A stretch of DNA of 64,000 nt from Mucilaginibacter sp. L3T2-6 (GTDB lineage Bacteria; Bacteroidota; Bacteroidia; Sphingobacteriales; Sphingobacteriaceae): positions 186,001 to 250,000 of the forward strand of contig NZ_JAUMKC010000006.1 in assembly GCF_030519355.1 (NCBI RefSeq), in the 5' to 3' direction. The translations under genes were made by a program, and so were the position numbers. The first letter of the stretch is position 1; the number at the start of each line of letters is the position of its first letter. This document shows, piece after piece, positions 8,753-17,882 of the stretch. Below the pieces are notes generated by a model. It was not told where the DNA came from, ran no database searches, and saw only the letters and a list, made by a program, of their open reading frames with translations.

Positions 8753-9949
8753 TTAATGTTTTTGTGAAGTTTTTATTTGGAGCAGGTCCCGGGTGTGGTG
8801 GGCCAGCATCGCTTCTTCATCGGTTTTAACTACCAGCACTTTTACTTTGCTTTTGGCTGATGATATCGTTTTAGATGAATTGCTGTTTGATTTTTTACTT
8901 AACCGAATGCCAAGAAACTTAAGCTCTTTACAAATCCGCTTCCTGATGACGGGTGCATTTTCTCCGATACCGCCCGTAAATACCAGCATGTCGAGTCCAT
9001 TCAGGGCAGCCGCCAGAGAGCCAATCGCTTTTCGGGCCTGGTAACAAAACATAGTTAAAGCCTCCTTAGCCCGCGGCTCAAGTTCTTCTTTTTCTATAAG
9101 TTCCTCCATGTCGCTTATGCCGGCAATGCCCTTTAGTCCGGACTGTTGGTTAAGTAAGCTTTCCACTTTAGCGGCGGGCATTCTCATTTTTTTCAATAAG
9201 AACAAAGGCACCCCCGGATCAAGGTCCCCGGGGCGCGTGCCCATCATTAAACCGCCCATTGGGCTTATGCCCATAGTGGTTTCTATGCTTTGGCCGCCTT
9301 TTACAGCGGTCATGCTGACGCCGCTTCCTAAATGAGCTATTACTATCTTTTTGTTTTTTACATCCGGATCTTTTGTTATTAGCCGGTTCAAAACATATTC
9401 ATACGACAGGCCGTGATAGCCATAGCGTATCAAGCCTTCTTCGCGATAATTTACTGGCAGAGGGTAATAGGCCGCATAGTCCGGCAAATCTTTATGAAAG
9501 CCGGTATCAAAGCAGGCTACCTGGGTTATATCAGGAATCGCAGTTTTACAATACCTGATGGCTGCTATTTCGTCCGGCAGATGATTTGGCGCGAGGTAAA
9601 CGAATTGTTTGATAGTTTGAAGCAGAAAATCGTCTATGATCTCAGGTTGGCGGTGACACGGCCCACCCTGTACAATGCGATGGCCAATAGCAATAATAGG
9701 GTATTGTGCATTACTTTTAAACCAATCCATAGTGATTCGCACTGCAGATGCAATGGAATCGATACTGGTATTGCTGCTATAAACCAGGCCTTCGCCGGGT
9801 ACTTCAATATCAAAATTGCTTTCAGATTGCCCGATACGCCTGATAATACCGGTTAAATGTTTCTTTAGCGTTTCCAACCCGAACAGGCTGAATTTTAAAC
9901 TTGATGAGCCGCAGTTAAGCGCTAAAATATAGGCTGTTGTATCGTTCAT
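8753..9949 (-). CDS. ackA: Acetate kinase
   Basis: Converts acetyl-phosphate and ADP to acetate and ATP. The protein is 398 residues with the ASKHA features [13 protein letters not shown] near the N terminus, [33 protein letters not shown] and VFTGGIGEN. The ATG at 9949 is used rather than an upstream in-frame ATG at 10021, because an inferred promoter box (9982-9989) lies between them. First gene of the operon with phosphoketolase: together they form a phosphoketolase bypass giving ATP without respiration. Confidence 0.95.
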   Translation of the reverse strand: MNDTTAYILALNCGSSSLKFSLFGLETLKKHLTGIIRRIGQSESNFDIEVPGEGLVYSSNTSIDSIASAVRITMDWFKSNAQYPIIAIGHRIVQGGPCHRQPEIIDDFLLQTIKQFVYLAPNHLPDEIAAIRYCKTAIPDITQVACFDTGFHKDLPDYAAYYPLPVNYREEGLIRYGYHGLSYEYVLNRLITKDPDVKNKKIVIAHLGSGVSMTAVKGGQSIETTMGISPMGGLMMGTRPGDLDPGVPLFLLKKMRMPAAKVESLLNQQSGLKGIAGISDMEELIEKEELEPRAKEALTMFCYQARKAIGSLAAALNGLDMLVFTGGIGENAPVIRKRICKELKFLGIRLSKKSNSNSSKTISSAKSKVKVLVVKTDEEAMLAHHTRDLLQIKTSQKH

Positions 9950-9981
9950 TGATAATGTTTTAGTCAGCTTTGTCGTGTTAG

Positions 9982-10046
9982 CAAAGGTGCTTATTATCAA
10001 TATATTGACTAATGATAGCAATCAGTCTGAAAAGTGCTGAACGTCA
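9982..10046 (-). promoter_or_regulatory. Fnr-like operator (10035-10046) and -7 box (9982-9989) for ackA-xfp
   Basis: TGCTGAACGTCA has one imperfect half-site but flanks AAAG and CTTT that extend the symmetry. On the minus strand CACCTTTG begins at 9989, 51.5 bp from the dyad centre at 10040.5. Confidence 0.65.
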
Positions 10047-10068
10047 CTTTGCCGAATGTGTTGGCAGG

Positions 10069-11832
10069 TTAAATATCCAGCCCGGCCAATCTGTTTTCCG
10101 CACAATACAAGTCATCAATAAACGACTGGATGGTTTGGGCTGAAAACAGTACTTTATAATAATTTATGCCTTTCATTAATTCGGCCTTAAATTTTAGCAG
10201 ATATTGCTTTTTCTTATCAGAAAGATCTTTGGCATACGCCTGGACTTGCTTTTGGAGGTAGTCGACATACAAGTTAAGCTCGTTGATAAATAAATGTGGC
10301 CGCTTAACTTCTATCAACAGGTCGGTACATCCGTAAATATGGCTTACTAATTCATCCAGCGAGTAACTTCTTGTAAAGTAGGCAAGGTTAGGGCCGGGGC
10401 AAATCGCAACCGCCTTGTTCTCTCTGGGCTTTACCATATCGTTTTTAATATAGGCCGACGAACACAGTCCTTCGCAAAGGCATATCTTTTCGGTAATTGC
10501 GTTAACCCGCTCGTCATATTGGGTGGCGGGGAGATGCAGGCTTTTCAATTGTTTGATTTTCAGGTTCTGATATTCACGTGATGCAGTGCAAATAGGTTCC
10601 TGCGTAAATTCGGTGTTCGATACCAGGTATTTTTTGGTACAGGGGCTGCCGGGTCTGTGCCTGTTTATGCGCTCAATCCTTTGCCGCTCGGCACTGCTGC
10701 CTCTGAAATTATTAAACAAAATGCCCAGCGGCGACGAATTGCTTAAGTAGTAATTGCTGTTTGTTGCGTTTTCCAAAAGTTTTAATGTTTCCGCATCGAC
10801 ATTGGTAGCCTCGGGCACCAGCAAAAAAGGACTGCCCCAACCGGTTGCATCTAACTGGAAGTATGATAGCAGGAAGTTATTTTCTTCAGCTGTACCGATG
10901 CCGCCCTGCACACTCAACCGTTGATATAAAGGATTATTAAAAACAATCCCTTTCTCCATTAACGCCGCGCGGTAAGTTGTAAACAGCTCCATATAAAGCT
11001 GTTTTCGGTTTTCCTTAAATTCTTGCAGTACCGGGCCTATCAAATATCCATCGGTTGCAAAGGCGTGACCGCCGCAATTTAAGCCGGACTCAACCCTGAA
11101 TTCCGACACCCATAGCCCTTTTTTTGCCAAAAACTTAGCCTGTATTTGCGCCGAACGATAATCGCTCACCTTCAGAATGATCTTCTTTTTCAGCAAACCT
11201 TGTTCATCCGGGAAAAAATCAGGAAAAGTAGCGATATAGTTATATAAGCGCGGGTTCATACCAGCTGATAAAACCACCGAAGAGTTAAGGTTGCTCATGG
11301 CAAAGCCGCGCAATGCTGCTAACGCATCAGTATTTTGTTCCTTCGGAAAATGGGTATTTGTAACATTATTCATCTTATCAACTTTCGACATAATGTTTAC
11401 GTCGATTGTTCCCCTGGTCATTGCCCGCCGAAGAATATCCTGGAAAATGCGCTTGCTGTCACCGTCGGGGTAATCCATCATTAAATCATAGCCCTGTTTC
11501 AAAGATGAAGAGGGCGGTAACATTTCAAAATAGCGGCACAAGTCGTTGCCCGGTTCAAATGGAAGCGCCTTTAAGCCCTCAAATTGCCGGTTAACCAGCC
11601 TGTCGAGTAAATTAAGGTAAGCGGTTATGCGCAGGCTGCGTGCATTATCGTCGTTCTTTCTGATTTCGATATAGCTTTCATTATTTTTTTCTGAATGCAG
11701 TTTTCGGAAGCGTTCGGTCAATTCGTCATCAACTATCGAAACTGTAGAATTTATGCCATACCTGGCAACTTTTAAAGGCGTATCAATAGAATAACCAAGC
11801 CCTAAAACGGGGATATGAAATTTGTGCGGCAT
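10069..11832 (-). CDS. Uncharacterised protein, possibly a nitronate-monooxygenase-like flavoprotein
   Basis: 587 residues, soluble, function not recognised. Features suggest a TIM-barrel FMN protein: VESGLNCGGHAF (247-258) resembles the GGH loop of nitronate monooxygenases, followed by SVQGGIGTAEE (307-317) and QLDATGWGSPFLLVPEATN (326-344). The C-terminal part is separate and has clustered cysteines C398, C415, C451, C453 and C457, which could hold a metal or Fe-S centre. It is divergent from ccoI and shares one operator with it, so it is probably made when oxygen is low. Other possibility: a lineage-specific enzyme with only a distant TIM-barrel relationship. Confidence 0.45.
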   Translation of the reverse strand: MPHKFHIPVLGLGYSIDTPLKVARYGINSTVSIVDDELTERFRKLHSEKNNESYIEIRKNDDNARSLRITAYLNLLDRLVNRQFEGLKALPFEPGNDLCRYFEMLPPSSSLKQGYDLMMDYPDGDSKRIFQDILRRAMTRGTIDVNIMSKVDKMNNVTNTHFPKEQNTDALAALRGFAMSNLNSSVVLSAGMNPRLYNYIATFPDFFPDEQGLLKKKIILKVSDYRSAQIQAKFLAKKGLWVSEFRVESGLNCGGHAFATDGYLIGPVLQEFKENRKQLYMELFTTYRAALMEKGIVFNNPLYQRLSVQGGIGTAEENNFLLSYFQLDATGWGSPFLLVPEATNVDAETLKLLENATNSNYYLSNSSPLGILFNNFRGSSAERQRIERINRHRPGSPCTKKYLVSNTEFTQEPICTASREYQNLKIKQLKSLHLPATQYDERVNAITEKICLCEGLCSSAYIKNDMVKPRENKAVAICPGPNLAYFTRSYSLDELVSHIYGCTDLLIEVKRPHLFINELNLYVDYLQKQVQAYAKDLSDKKKQYLLKFKAELMKGINYYKVLFSAQTIQSFIDDLYCAENRLAGLDI

Positions 11833-11867
11833 GCGGTTAAATAATTAGAGTCAGTTTGCTTTGGGGG

Positions 11868-11963
11868 CAAAGCTACTTGCAAGCGGTGATGCAAAACTTG
11901 ACGAGCGTCACTTTCCGGCAGTTTCAAGATCATTTTTTTGCGCGAAGTGTAGTCGCAGCTTTG
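11868..11963. promoter_or_regulatory. Divergent promoters sharing one Fnr-like operator (11899-11910)
   Basis: TGACGAGCGTCA has its centre at 11904.5. To the left (-), a perfect TAGCTTTG begins at 11875, 29.5 bp away, for the unknown gene ending at 10069. To the right (+), CAGCTTTG begins at 11956, 51.5 bp away, for ccoI. Both window-wide spacings are thus realised around one site. Confidence 0.75.
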
Positions 11964-11983
11964 GGGCAAGAATTAAAATACGA

Positions 11984-14374
11984 ATGACCGAAACTTTAAC
12001 GGCGCAAAAAAGTACCTGCTACCATTGCGGAGATGATTGTTTTACCACGGACTTTATAGCGGAGGATAAGCATTTTTGCTGCCAGGGGTGTAAGAGCGTT
12101 TACCTGGTGCTGGCAGAAAATAAGCTTTGTAATTATTACAGCTATAACCGGCATCCGGGTTCGTCTCAGGCGCGGACAGATAAGCGTTTTGATTATTTAA
12201 GCGATCCTGCAGTAGCAAGTGATCTGATAGATTATACAGATCCGGAGAAAACTATCATAACCTTTTACATCCCGCAAATCCATTGCAGTTCTTGCTTGTG
12301 GTTGCTCGAGCAGTTGAACAGGATTAACCCTGCGGTACATTATACCCGTGTTGACTTTCTGAAGAAGCAGCTGAATGTACGTTTTGACCAGCGCCAGTTA
12401 ACCGTTAGGGGCCTGGTTGAGCTTTTGAGCGATATTGGTTATGAACCGGTAATACGTTTGCAGGATGTAATTAAGGAACAAGCGTCGGCCACAAAAGATA
12501 ACCTGGTTTCGAAAATCGCGGTCGCCGGCTTTTGTTTCGGTAACGTAATGCTATTGAGTTTCCCTGAATATCTTGGCATGTCGGCATTTGAGAATTCCTT
12601 CAAATACTTTTTCGGCATTGTCAATGTATTAATCTGTCTGCCGGTGGTTTTTTATAGTGGCTGGGGCTATTTCACATCGGCATATCAGCATCTAAAAAAC
12701 AAAGTATTACACATCGATTTTCCGTTGGCGCTGGGTATTGCCGTGCTATTTATACGCACGGTGGCAGAAGTGTTCACCAAAAGCGGTCCCGGCTTTGCAG
12801 ACACGCTGTGCGGCCTGGTGTTCTTTTTACTCGTGGGTAAATTTGTTCAGAAAAAAACTTACTACCATATATCTTTTGAGCGTGATTACCGCTCTTTTTT
12901 TCCTGTAGCAGTGCACGTTATAGAACATGGTAAAGAAAAGCCTGTGCCGCTTTCACAACTGCAAACCAATCAGCGCATAATTATCAGGCATAACGAAATT
13001 ATCCCGGCCGATGCCATCCTCCTGAAGGGCGATGCCCTGATTGATTTTAGCTTCGTTACCGGCGAGGCCATCCCGGTGAGCAAAACGCTCGGTGAAATTA
13101 TCTACGCAGGCGGCCGCCAAACCGGCGGGGCAATAGAGCTGGAGGTGATCAAGGCGGTTTCGCAGAGCTATCTTACCCAATTGTGGAACAACGAAGCATT
13201 TACCCGCAAACAGCATAACCGCATGCAAACTTTTAACCAAAGGGTGGGCAAGTACTTTACGATAGTGTTGTTGGCGATTGCCCTTTCTTCATTTGTTTTC
13301 TGGGCAGGAGAGGATATCAGAAGGGGGCTTGCAGCTTTCACGGCGGTATTAATCGTAGCGTGCCCGTGTGCATTGGCACTAAGTACGCCGTTTACTATGT
13401 CGGCCGCTTTAAGCATTTTTGATAAAAACCTCTTTTATCTTAAGAACCCTGCTGTTGTTGAGCAACTGGCACATATCGACACCATTGCGCTCGACAAAAC
13501 CGGCACCATAACCAATAGCGGCAGTAATGAAGTGGAGCTGGCCGCACCGCTCAATGATAAGCAAAAGCAATTGATATATACTGCCTGCAGCGGCTCAAAC
13601 CATCCGCTGTCACGTATGATTTGCAAATACCTCGGAGCGATTGAAAAATTAAAGACAGATAGTTACGATGAAATAGCCGGAAAGGGCATTGCGGCGGTTA
13701 TATCAAATCATTCCGTACGATTGGGAAGCGCAGATTTTGTATTTAACTACAGCAATGTCACCTCCTATTCAACAAAGGTTTATATACTGATAGATGATGT
13801 TTATTACGGCTATTTTTCTTTCCGGCAACACTATCGCGAAGGCATAAATGATGTAGCTGGACTTGCCGGAACATACGATATCCATTTAATATCAGGCGAT
13901 CAGGATCATGAACGGGAAGAGCTCAAGAGTTTTTTCAGGGATGATGCGCGGATGCACTTTAGCCGTTCGCCGCAGGAAAAGCTTGATTTTATAAAATCAC
14001 TGCAATCCGGCACACACAAAGTAATGATGATAGGGGACGGGCTTAACGATTCGGGTGCGTTAAAACAAAGCGACCTGGGTATAGCCATCACCGACGACGT
14101 AAACAGTTTTTCGCCCGGCAGCGATGCTATCCTTGACGGACGCTCGTTCGGCAAATTACCTGCATTTTTAAAGTTCGCAAAAGATACCGTGAAGGTGATC
14201 CACGCGTCATTTCTCATTTCGCTCACTTATAATTTAATAGGATTAAGCTATGCTGTAACAGGCAGGCTTTCGCCGCTCACAGCAGCTATATTAATGCCTG
14301 TAAGCACGGTTACCATCATCTCGTTCACCAGCATTGCTACCCACCTGGCAGCAAAAAGACGCAAATTGTTATGA
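11984..14374 (+). CDS. ccoI: CcoI-type copper-exporting P1B ATPase for cbb3 assembly
   Basis: Delivers copper across the inner membrane for the cbb3 oxidase CuB centre. In order: an N-terminal Cys-rich segment (C12, C15, C19 and FCCQGC at 31-36) typical of the CcoI subgroup; an HMA domain with CSSC near 100; about eight membrane helices; the transmembrane copper site CPC in ACPCALALSTPF near 459; the phosphorylation site DKTGT near 503; and GDGLNDSGALK near the end. 796 residues. The ATG at 11984 is chosen over an open frame from 11861, because the operator and -7 box lie in the latter. Its stop overlaps the ccoS start (ATGA). Confidence 0.93.
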   Translation: MTETLTAQKSTCYHCGDDCFTTDFIAEDKHFCCQGCKSVYLVLAENKLCNYYSYNRHPGSSQARTDKRFDYLSDPAVASDLIDYTDPEKTIITFYIPQIHCSSCLWLLEQLNRINPAVHYTRVDFLKKQLNVRFDQRQLTVRGLVELLSDIGYEPVIRLQDVIKEQASATKDNLVSKIAVAGFCFGNVMLLSFPEYLGMSAFENSFKYFFGIVNVLICLPVVFYSGWGYFTSAYQHLKNKVLHIDFPLALGIAVLFIRTVAEVFTKSGPGFADTLCGLVFFLLVGKFVQKKTYYHISFERDYRSFFPVAVHVIEHGKEKPVPLSQLQTNQRIIIRHNEIIPADAILLKGDALIDFSFVTGEAIPVSKTLGEIIYAGGRQTGGAIELEVIKAVSQSYLTQLWNNEAFTRKQHNRMQTFNQRVGKYFTIVLLAIALSSFVFWAGEDIRRGLAAFTAVLIVACPCALALSTPFTMSAALSIFDKNLFYLKNPAVVEQLAHIDTIALDKTGTITNSGSNEVELAAPLNDKQKQLIYTACSGSNHPLSRMICKYLGAIEKLKTDSYDEIAGKGIAAVISNHSVRLGSADFVFNYSNVTSYSTKVYILIDDVYYGYFSFRQHYREGINDVAGLAGTYDIHLISGDQDHEREELKSFFRDDARMHFSRSPQEKLDFIKSLQSGTHKVMMIGDGLNDSGALKQSDLGIAITDDVNSFSPGSDAILDGRSFGKLPAFLKFAKDTVKVIHASFLISLTYNLIGLSYAVTGRLSPLTAAILMPVSTVTIISFTSIATHLAAKRRKLL

Positions 14375-14535
14375 ACATAATTTATTTCCTGATAGGATGC
14401 AGCCTGTTACTGGCCTCCTGCTTTTTAGCGGCCTTTTTTTGGGCACAACGGAGCGGACAGAATGAAGATCTTCATACTCCCGCCATCCGGATACTACTTG
14501 ATGATGACCCTGAAAAAGTTGAAATAAAAAAGTGA
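14371..14535 (+). CDS. ccoS: CcoS, cbb3 oxidase assembly protein
   Basis: A 54-residue single-pass membrane protein reading MNIIYFLIGCSLLL at the start, then the family's FFWAQRSGQNEDLHTPAIR segment and an acidic tail. CcoS is needed for cofactor insertion into the cbb3 oxidase. The start overlaps the ccoI stop by four bases. Its TGA stop codon (14533-14535) is at the same time the left half of the operator for ccoNO. Confidence 0.93.
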   Translation: MNIIYFLIGCSLLLASCFLAAFFWAQRSGQNEDLHTPAIRILLDDDPEKVEIKK

Positions 14536-14597
14536 CGAGCATCACCTTTTGCGCCAATTGTCATCACGTTGCAGGTTTACACCCCGGCATAATTTTA
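14533..14597 (+). promoter_or_regulatory. Fnr-like operator (14533-14544) and -7 box (14590-14597) for ccoNO
   Basis: TGACGAGCATCA overlaps the ccoS stop. TAATTTTA begins 51.5 bp from the dyad centre (14538.5). A TTG at 14569-14571, 18 bp before the box, fits a Bacteroidota -33 element, so this is the best-formed promoter of the set. Confidence 0.75.
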
Positions 14598-14616
14598 CAA
14601 CATCAACAATAATTAT

Positions 14617-16746
14617 ATGCAGCCCGAAAATTTTTACTATGACAACAAGATAGTCCGCAATTTTGGTATAGCTACCATTGTATGGGGTATTATTGGAATG
14701 ACCGTCGGCCTGATTGTAGCTATCCAGCTTTATCATCCGGCCATGAATATGAACAATCAGTACACCACCTTTGGCCGTATCCGGCCATTGCACACCAATG
14801 CCGTAATTTTTGCATTTGTGGGTAATGCTATTTTTATGGGTGTTTATTACTCGCTTCAGCGCCTGCTGAAAACCCGGATGTTTAGCGATACTTTAAGCAA
14901 GATACACTTTTGGGGATGGCAACTCATTATCTTATCGGCAGTAATTACGCTCCCGCTTGGGCTTACTACCTCTCACGAGTATGCCGAGCTGGAGTGGCCG
15001 ATAGATATTGCCATAACCATTATTTGGGTAGTATTCGGCATTAATATGTTCGGTACTATCATCAGGCGCCGCGAACGCCATTTGTATGTGGCCATCTGGT
15101 TCTACATTGCAACGTTTGTTACTATTGCTGTATTGCACATTGTTAACTCTGTCGAACTGCCGGTAGCATGGTTTAAAAGTTATATGGTTTTTGCCGGCGT
15201 TCAGGATGCCCTGGTGCAGTGGTGGTATGGGCATAATGCGGTTGCCTTCTTCCTTACCACGCCATATTTAGGGATGATGTATTACTTTCTTCCCAAAATG
15301 GCAAACCGTCCTATTTATTCTTATAAGCTCAGTATCCTGCATTTCTGGGCGCTTATATTTATTTACATCTGGGCAGGCCCTCACCATTTGCTATATACAA
15401 CCTTACCGGGCTGGGCACAGTCGTTAGGTGTGGTGTTTTCAGTTATGCTTATTGCACCAAGCTGGGGAGGCATGATAAATGGCCTGTTAACACTACGTGG
15501 CGCATGGGATAAGGTGCGTGACAATGTTATCCTTAAATTCATGGTGGTTGGCTTAACAGCCTACGGTATGGCCACATTTGAGGGACCTATGCTGTCGCTA
15601 AAACAGATTAATGGTTTTGCCCATTTTTCTGACTGGATAATCGCACATGTGCATGTGGGTGCACTTGGCTGGAATGGATTTTTGACTTTCGCCATATTAT
15701 ACTGGCTGATACCCCGCATTTATAAAACAGAGCTTTATTCAAAAAAGCTCGCATCATTTCATTTCTGGATCGGCACCCTGGGTATCCTGTTTTATGCAAT
15801 ACCAATGTACTGGGCTGGGTTTACCCAGGGGCTGATGCTGAAGGAATTTACGCTCGAAGGATTATTAAAATACCCTAACTTTTTAGAAACCGTTTTGCAG
15901 ATATTACCAATGCACATTATGCGTTCGGTTGGCGGTGGCCTGTATTTGCTGGGTGTAATAGTAATGGCTTATAACGTGGCCCGTACGATGCTGAAAGGAA
16001 GCCTGGTTGCCAACGAAGCCGCACAAGCCATGCCGCTTGAGCCGCTGCCAAAAACGTTTAGAGAGGCGGGCTGGCACAGGGCACTTGAGCGCCGCCCCAT
16101 ACAATTTATGGTGCTTGCGTTAATAGTGATATTGGTGGGAACATTTGTAGAATTAATGCCGACCCTGACGATATCCTCAAATATTCCAACAATCGCCAGT
16201 GTAAAGCCTTATACGCCGCTTGAATTGCAGGGCCGGGACATTTATATAAGAGAAGGTTGTGTTAATTGTCATTCGCAAACAATAAGGCCATTCCGCTCGG
16301 AAACAGAGCGCTATGGCGAATACAGCAAAGCTGGTGAGTTTGTGTATGATCACCCATTCCTGTGGGGCTCAAAGCGCACCGGGCCCGACCTTGCCCGCGA
16401 AGGCGGCAAGTATGGCGATGCTTGGCATTATAACCACCTGATGGACCCGCGCCTCATGTCGCCCGGCAGTATCATGCCTGAATATGACTGGCTGCTGCTG
16501 CAAAAACTGGATACTTCGCTTACCGCCAAAAAAATTGCCGCAATGAGGAAGCTTGGTGTTCCATACGCTCCAGGCTACGAAAAAACAGCCAATCGCGAAC
16601 TGGATAAACAAGCCAAAAGCATTGCCGGCAACCTGGCTAAAGACAATATTAAAGTTAAAAGTGATAAGGAGATCATCGCTATCATAGCTTATCTGCAGCG
16701 CCTGGGTACCGATATAAAAGCAAATAAAACAGCCAGTAACAACTAA
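14617..16746 (+). CDS. ccoNO: Fused cbb3 oxidase subunits I and II (CcoN-CcoO)
   Basis: A 709-residue protein. Residues 1 to about 470 are the twelve-helix haem-copper subunit CcoN, with His ligands visible in RPLHTNAVIFAF, WWYGHNAV and AHVHVGALGWNG. From about 490 follows a membrane anchor and a CcoO-type cytochrome c domain with one haem c site, EGCVNCHSQ (about 547-555), and a distal Met region (GSIMPEYDW). The N-O fusion is known in Bacteroidota. It reduces O2 with high affinity and pumps protons. It heads ccoNO-ccoQ-ccoP-ccoG-ccoH and has its own promoter separate from ccoIS. Confidence 0.96.
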   Translation: MQPENFYYDNKIVRNFGIATIVWGIIGMTVGLIVAIQLYHPAMNMNNQYTTFGRIRPLHTNAVIFAFVGNAIFMGVYYSLQRLLKTRMFSDTLSKIHFWGWQLIILSAVITLPLGLTTSHEYAELEWPIDIAITIIWVVFGINMFGTIIRRRERHLYVAIWFYIATFVTIAVLHIVNSVELPVAWFKSYMVFAGVQDALVQWWYGHNAVAFFLTTPYLGMMYYFLPKMANRPIYSYKLSILHFWALIFIYIWAGPHHLLYTTLPGWAQSLGVVFSVMLIAPSWGGMINGLLTLRGAWDKVRDNVILKFMVVGLTAYGMATFEGPMLSLKQINGFAHFSDWIIAHVHVGALGWNGFLTFAILYWLIPRIYKTELYSKKLASFHFWIGTLGILFYAIPMYWAGFTQGLMLKEFTLEGLLKYPNFLETVLQILPMHIMRSVGGGLYLLGVIVMAYNVARTMLKGSLVANEAAQAMPLEPLPKTFREAGWHRALERRPIQFMVLALIVILVGTFVELMPTLTISSNIPTIASVKPYTPLELQGRDIYIREGCVNCHSQTIRPFRSETERYGEYSKAGEFVYDHPFLWGSKRTGPDLAREGGKYGDAWHYNHLMDPRLMSPGSIMPEYDWLLLQKLDTSLTAKKIAAMRKLGVPYAPGYEKTANRELDKQAKSIAGNLAKDNIKVKSDKEIIAIIAYLQRLGTDIKANKTASNN

Positions 16747-16757
16747 ATAACAACACA

Positions 16758-16946
16758 ATGTTTAAGCAATTTACAGAAGGTTTATCCGGAAGCCAGGTTT
16801 ACCTTATATCATCGCTCGGAATTTTTTTAGTCTTCTTCATAGTCGTGGCCGTTTTGCTGTTCAGGATGCGCAAGCCGCATATTAACTACATGAGCGATCT
16901 GCCATTAAGCGATAGCCTCACTAAATCAACTAACACCTTAAAGTAA
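16758..16946 (+). CDS. ccoQ: CcoQ-like small cbb3 subunit
   Basis: A 62-residue protein with a single hydrophobic helix (about residues 13-34: LISSLGIFLVFFIVVAVLL) and a short cytoplasmic tail. Position between ccoNO and ccoP and the length match CcoQ, which stabilises the oxidase. Sequence conservation in this family is low, so the name rests largely on context. The stop overlaps the ccoP start by one base. Confidence 0.75.
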   Translation: MFKQFTEGLSGSQVYLISSLGIFLVFFIVVAVLLFRMRKPHINYMSDLPLSDSLTKSTNTLK

Positions 16947-17875
16947 TGAAATATTTACCCCTACCACTTATACTCGTTTTATGTGCCGTTGTCTCGCCGT
17001 CAATGGCCGGCGATGACCACAGCATGTTATCGGCTGATACGCAAAATGTAATAGCTTTCGGAGCCGTAGTGTGTGCACTGCTGCTGTTTTTATTGGCAAT
17101 GCTGGTTTTACTACGTACGTTCAGGGTGCTCACCAGGGTAATTATGCGGCAGCAGGGTTATAGCAACGCAGAAATTGAAGCCGAACTTAAACCTGGAAAG
17201 AAACAAAAGGCGGCTAAGCCTAAAGGAGAGGTATGGAATAAACTGCTGTCGCTTAAACCGCTTTCCGAAGAAAAAAAGCTGGTGATGGAACACGAGTACG
17301 ATGGCATACAGGAATTGGATAACCCCATACCAGCGTGGTTTATGTACCTGTTTTATATCACTATAGCATTTGCTTTCTGTTATCTGCTCGTCTATCATGT
17401 TTTTGGCGTAGGGCAATTGCAATACGCCGAATACAAAACCGAAATGGCGCAGGCCGAAGTGGCAAAAAAAATATACCTGAGCAAACAGGCAAACCGGGTG
17501 GACGAAACAACTGTAAAGCTGGTAACGGACCCGCAGGTTATTTCGGCAGGTCAGGCAATATTTACACAAAACTGTATGGCTTGTCACGGCGATCATGCAC
17601 AGGGTAATGTAGGGCCTAACTTAACTGACGATTACTGGCTGCATGGCGGTAAAATTAATGATGTTTTTAAAACTATAAAATACGGGGTGCTGGCAAAGGG
17701 CATGCCTACGTGGGAAAAGCAGCTGTCGCCAAAGCAAATATCTGACGTTGCCAACTATGTGAAATCGTTGCACGGTACAAACCCCGCAGGTGCAAAAGCG
17801 CCGCAGGGAACCAAAGAAGAAGATGATGCCCCCAAACCAGGCAAAAACGGAGTAGTTACAGCCTCGCTAAATTAA
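16946..17875 (+). CDS. ccoP: CcoP, cytochrome c subunit III of cbb3 oxidase (single haem)
   Basis: 309 residues: an N-terminal signal or helix (about 1-20), a second helix (about 31-52), a cytoplasmic basic linker (70-100), a third helix (about 130-152), then a cytochrome c domain with one CxxCH, CMACH near 210, and the axial Met in AKGMPTWE. Proteobacterial CcoP carries two c haems; only one is present here, as is usual in this phylum. An Ala/Gly/Lys-rich tail follows the haem domain. It passes electrons to the haem in the CcoO part of the fusion. Confidence 0.93.
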   Translation: MKYLPLPLILVLCAVVSPSMAGDDHSMLSADTQNVIAFGAVVCALLLFLLAMLVLLRTFRVLTRVIMRQQGYSNAEIEAELKPGKKQKAAKPKGEVWNKLLSLKPLSEEKKLVMEHEYDGIQELDNPIPAWFMYLFYITIAFAFCYLLVYHVFGVGQLQYAEYKTEMAQAEVAKKIYLSKQANRVDETTVKLVTDPQVISAGQAIFTQNCMACHGDHAQGNVGPNLTDDYWLHGGKINDVFKTIKYGVLAKGMPTWEKQLSPKQISDVANYVKSLHGTNPAGAKAPQGTKEEDDAPKPGKNGVVTASLN

Positions 17876-17882
17876 TAACAGG

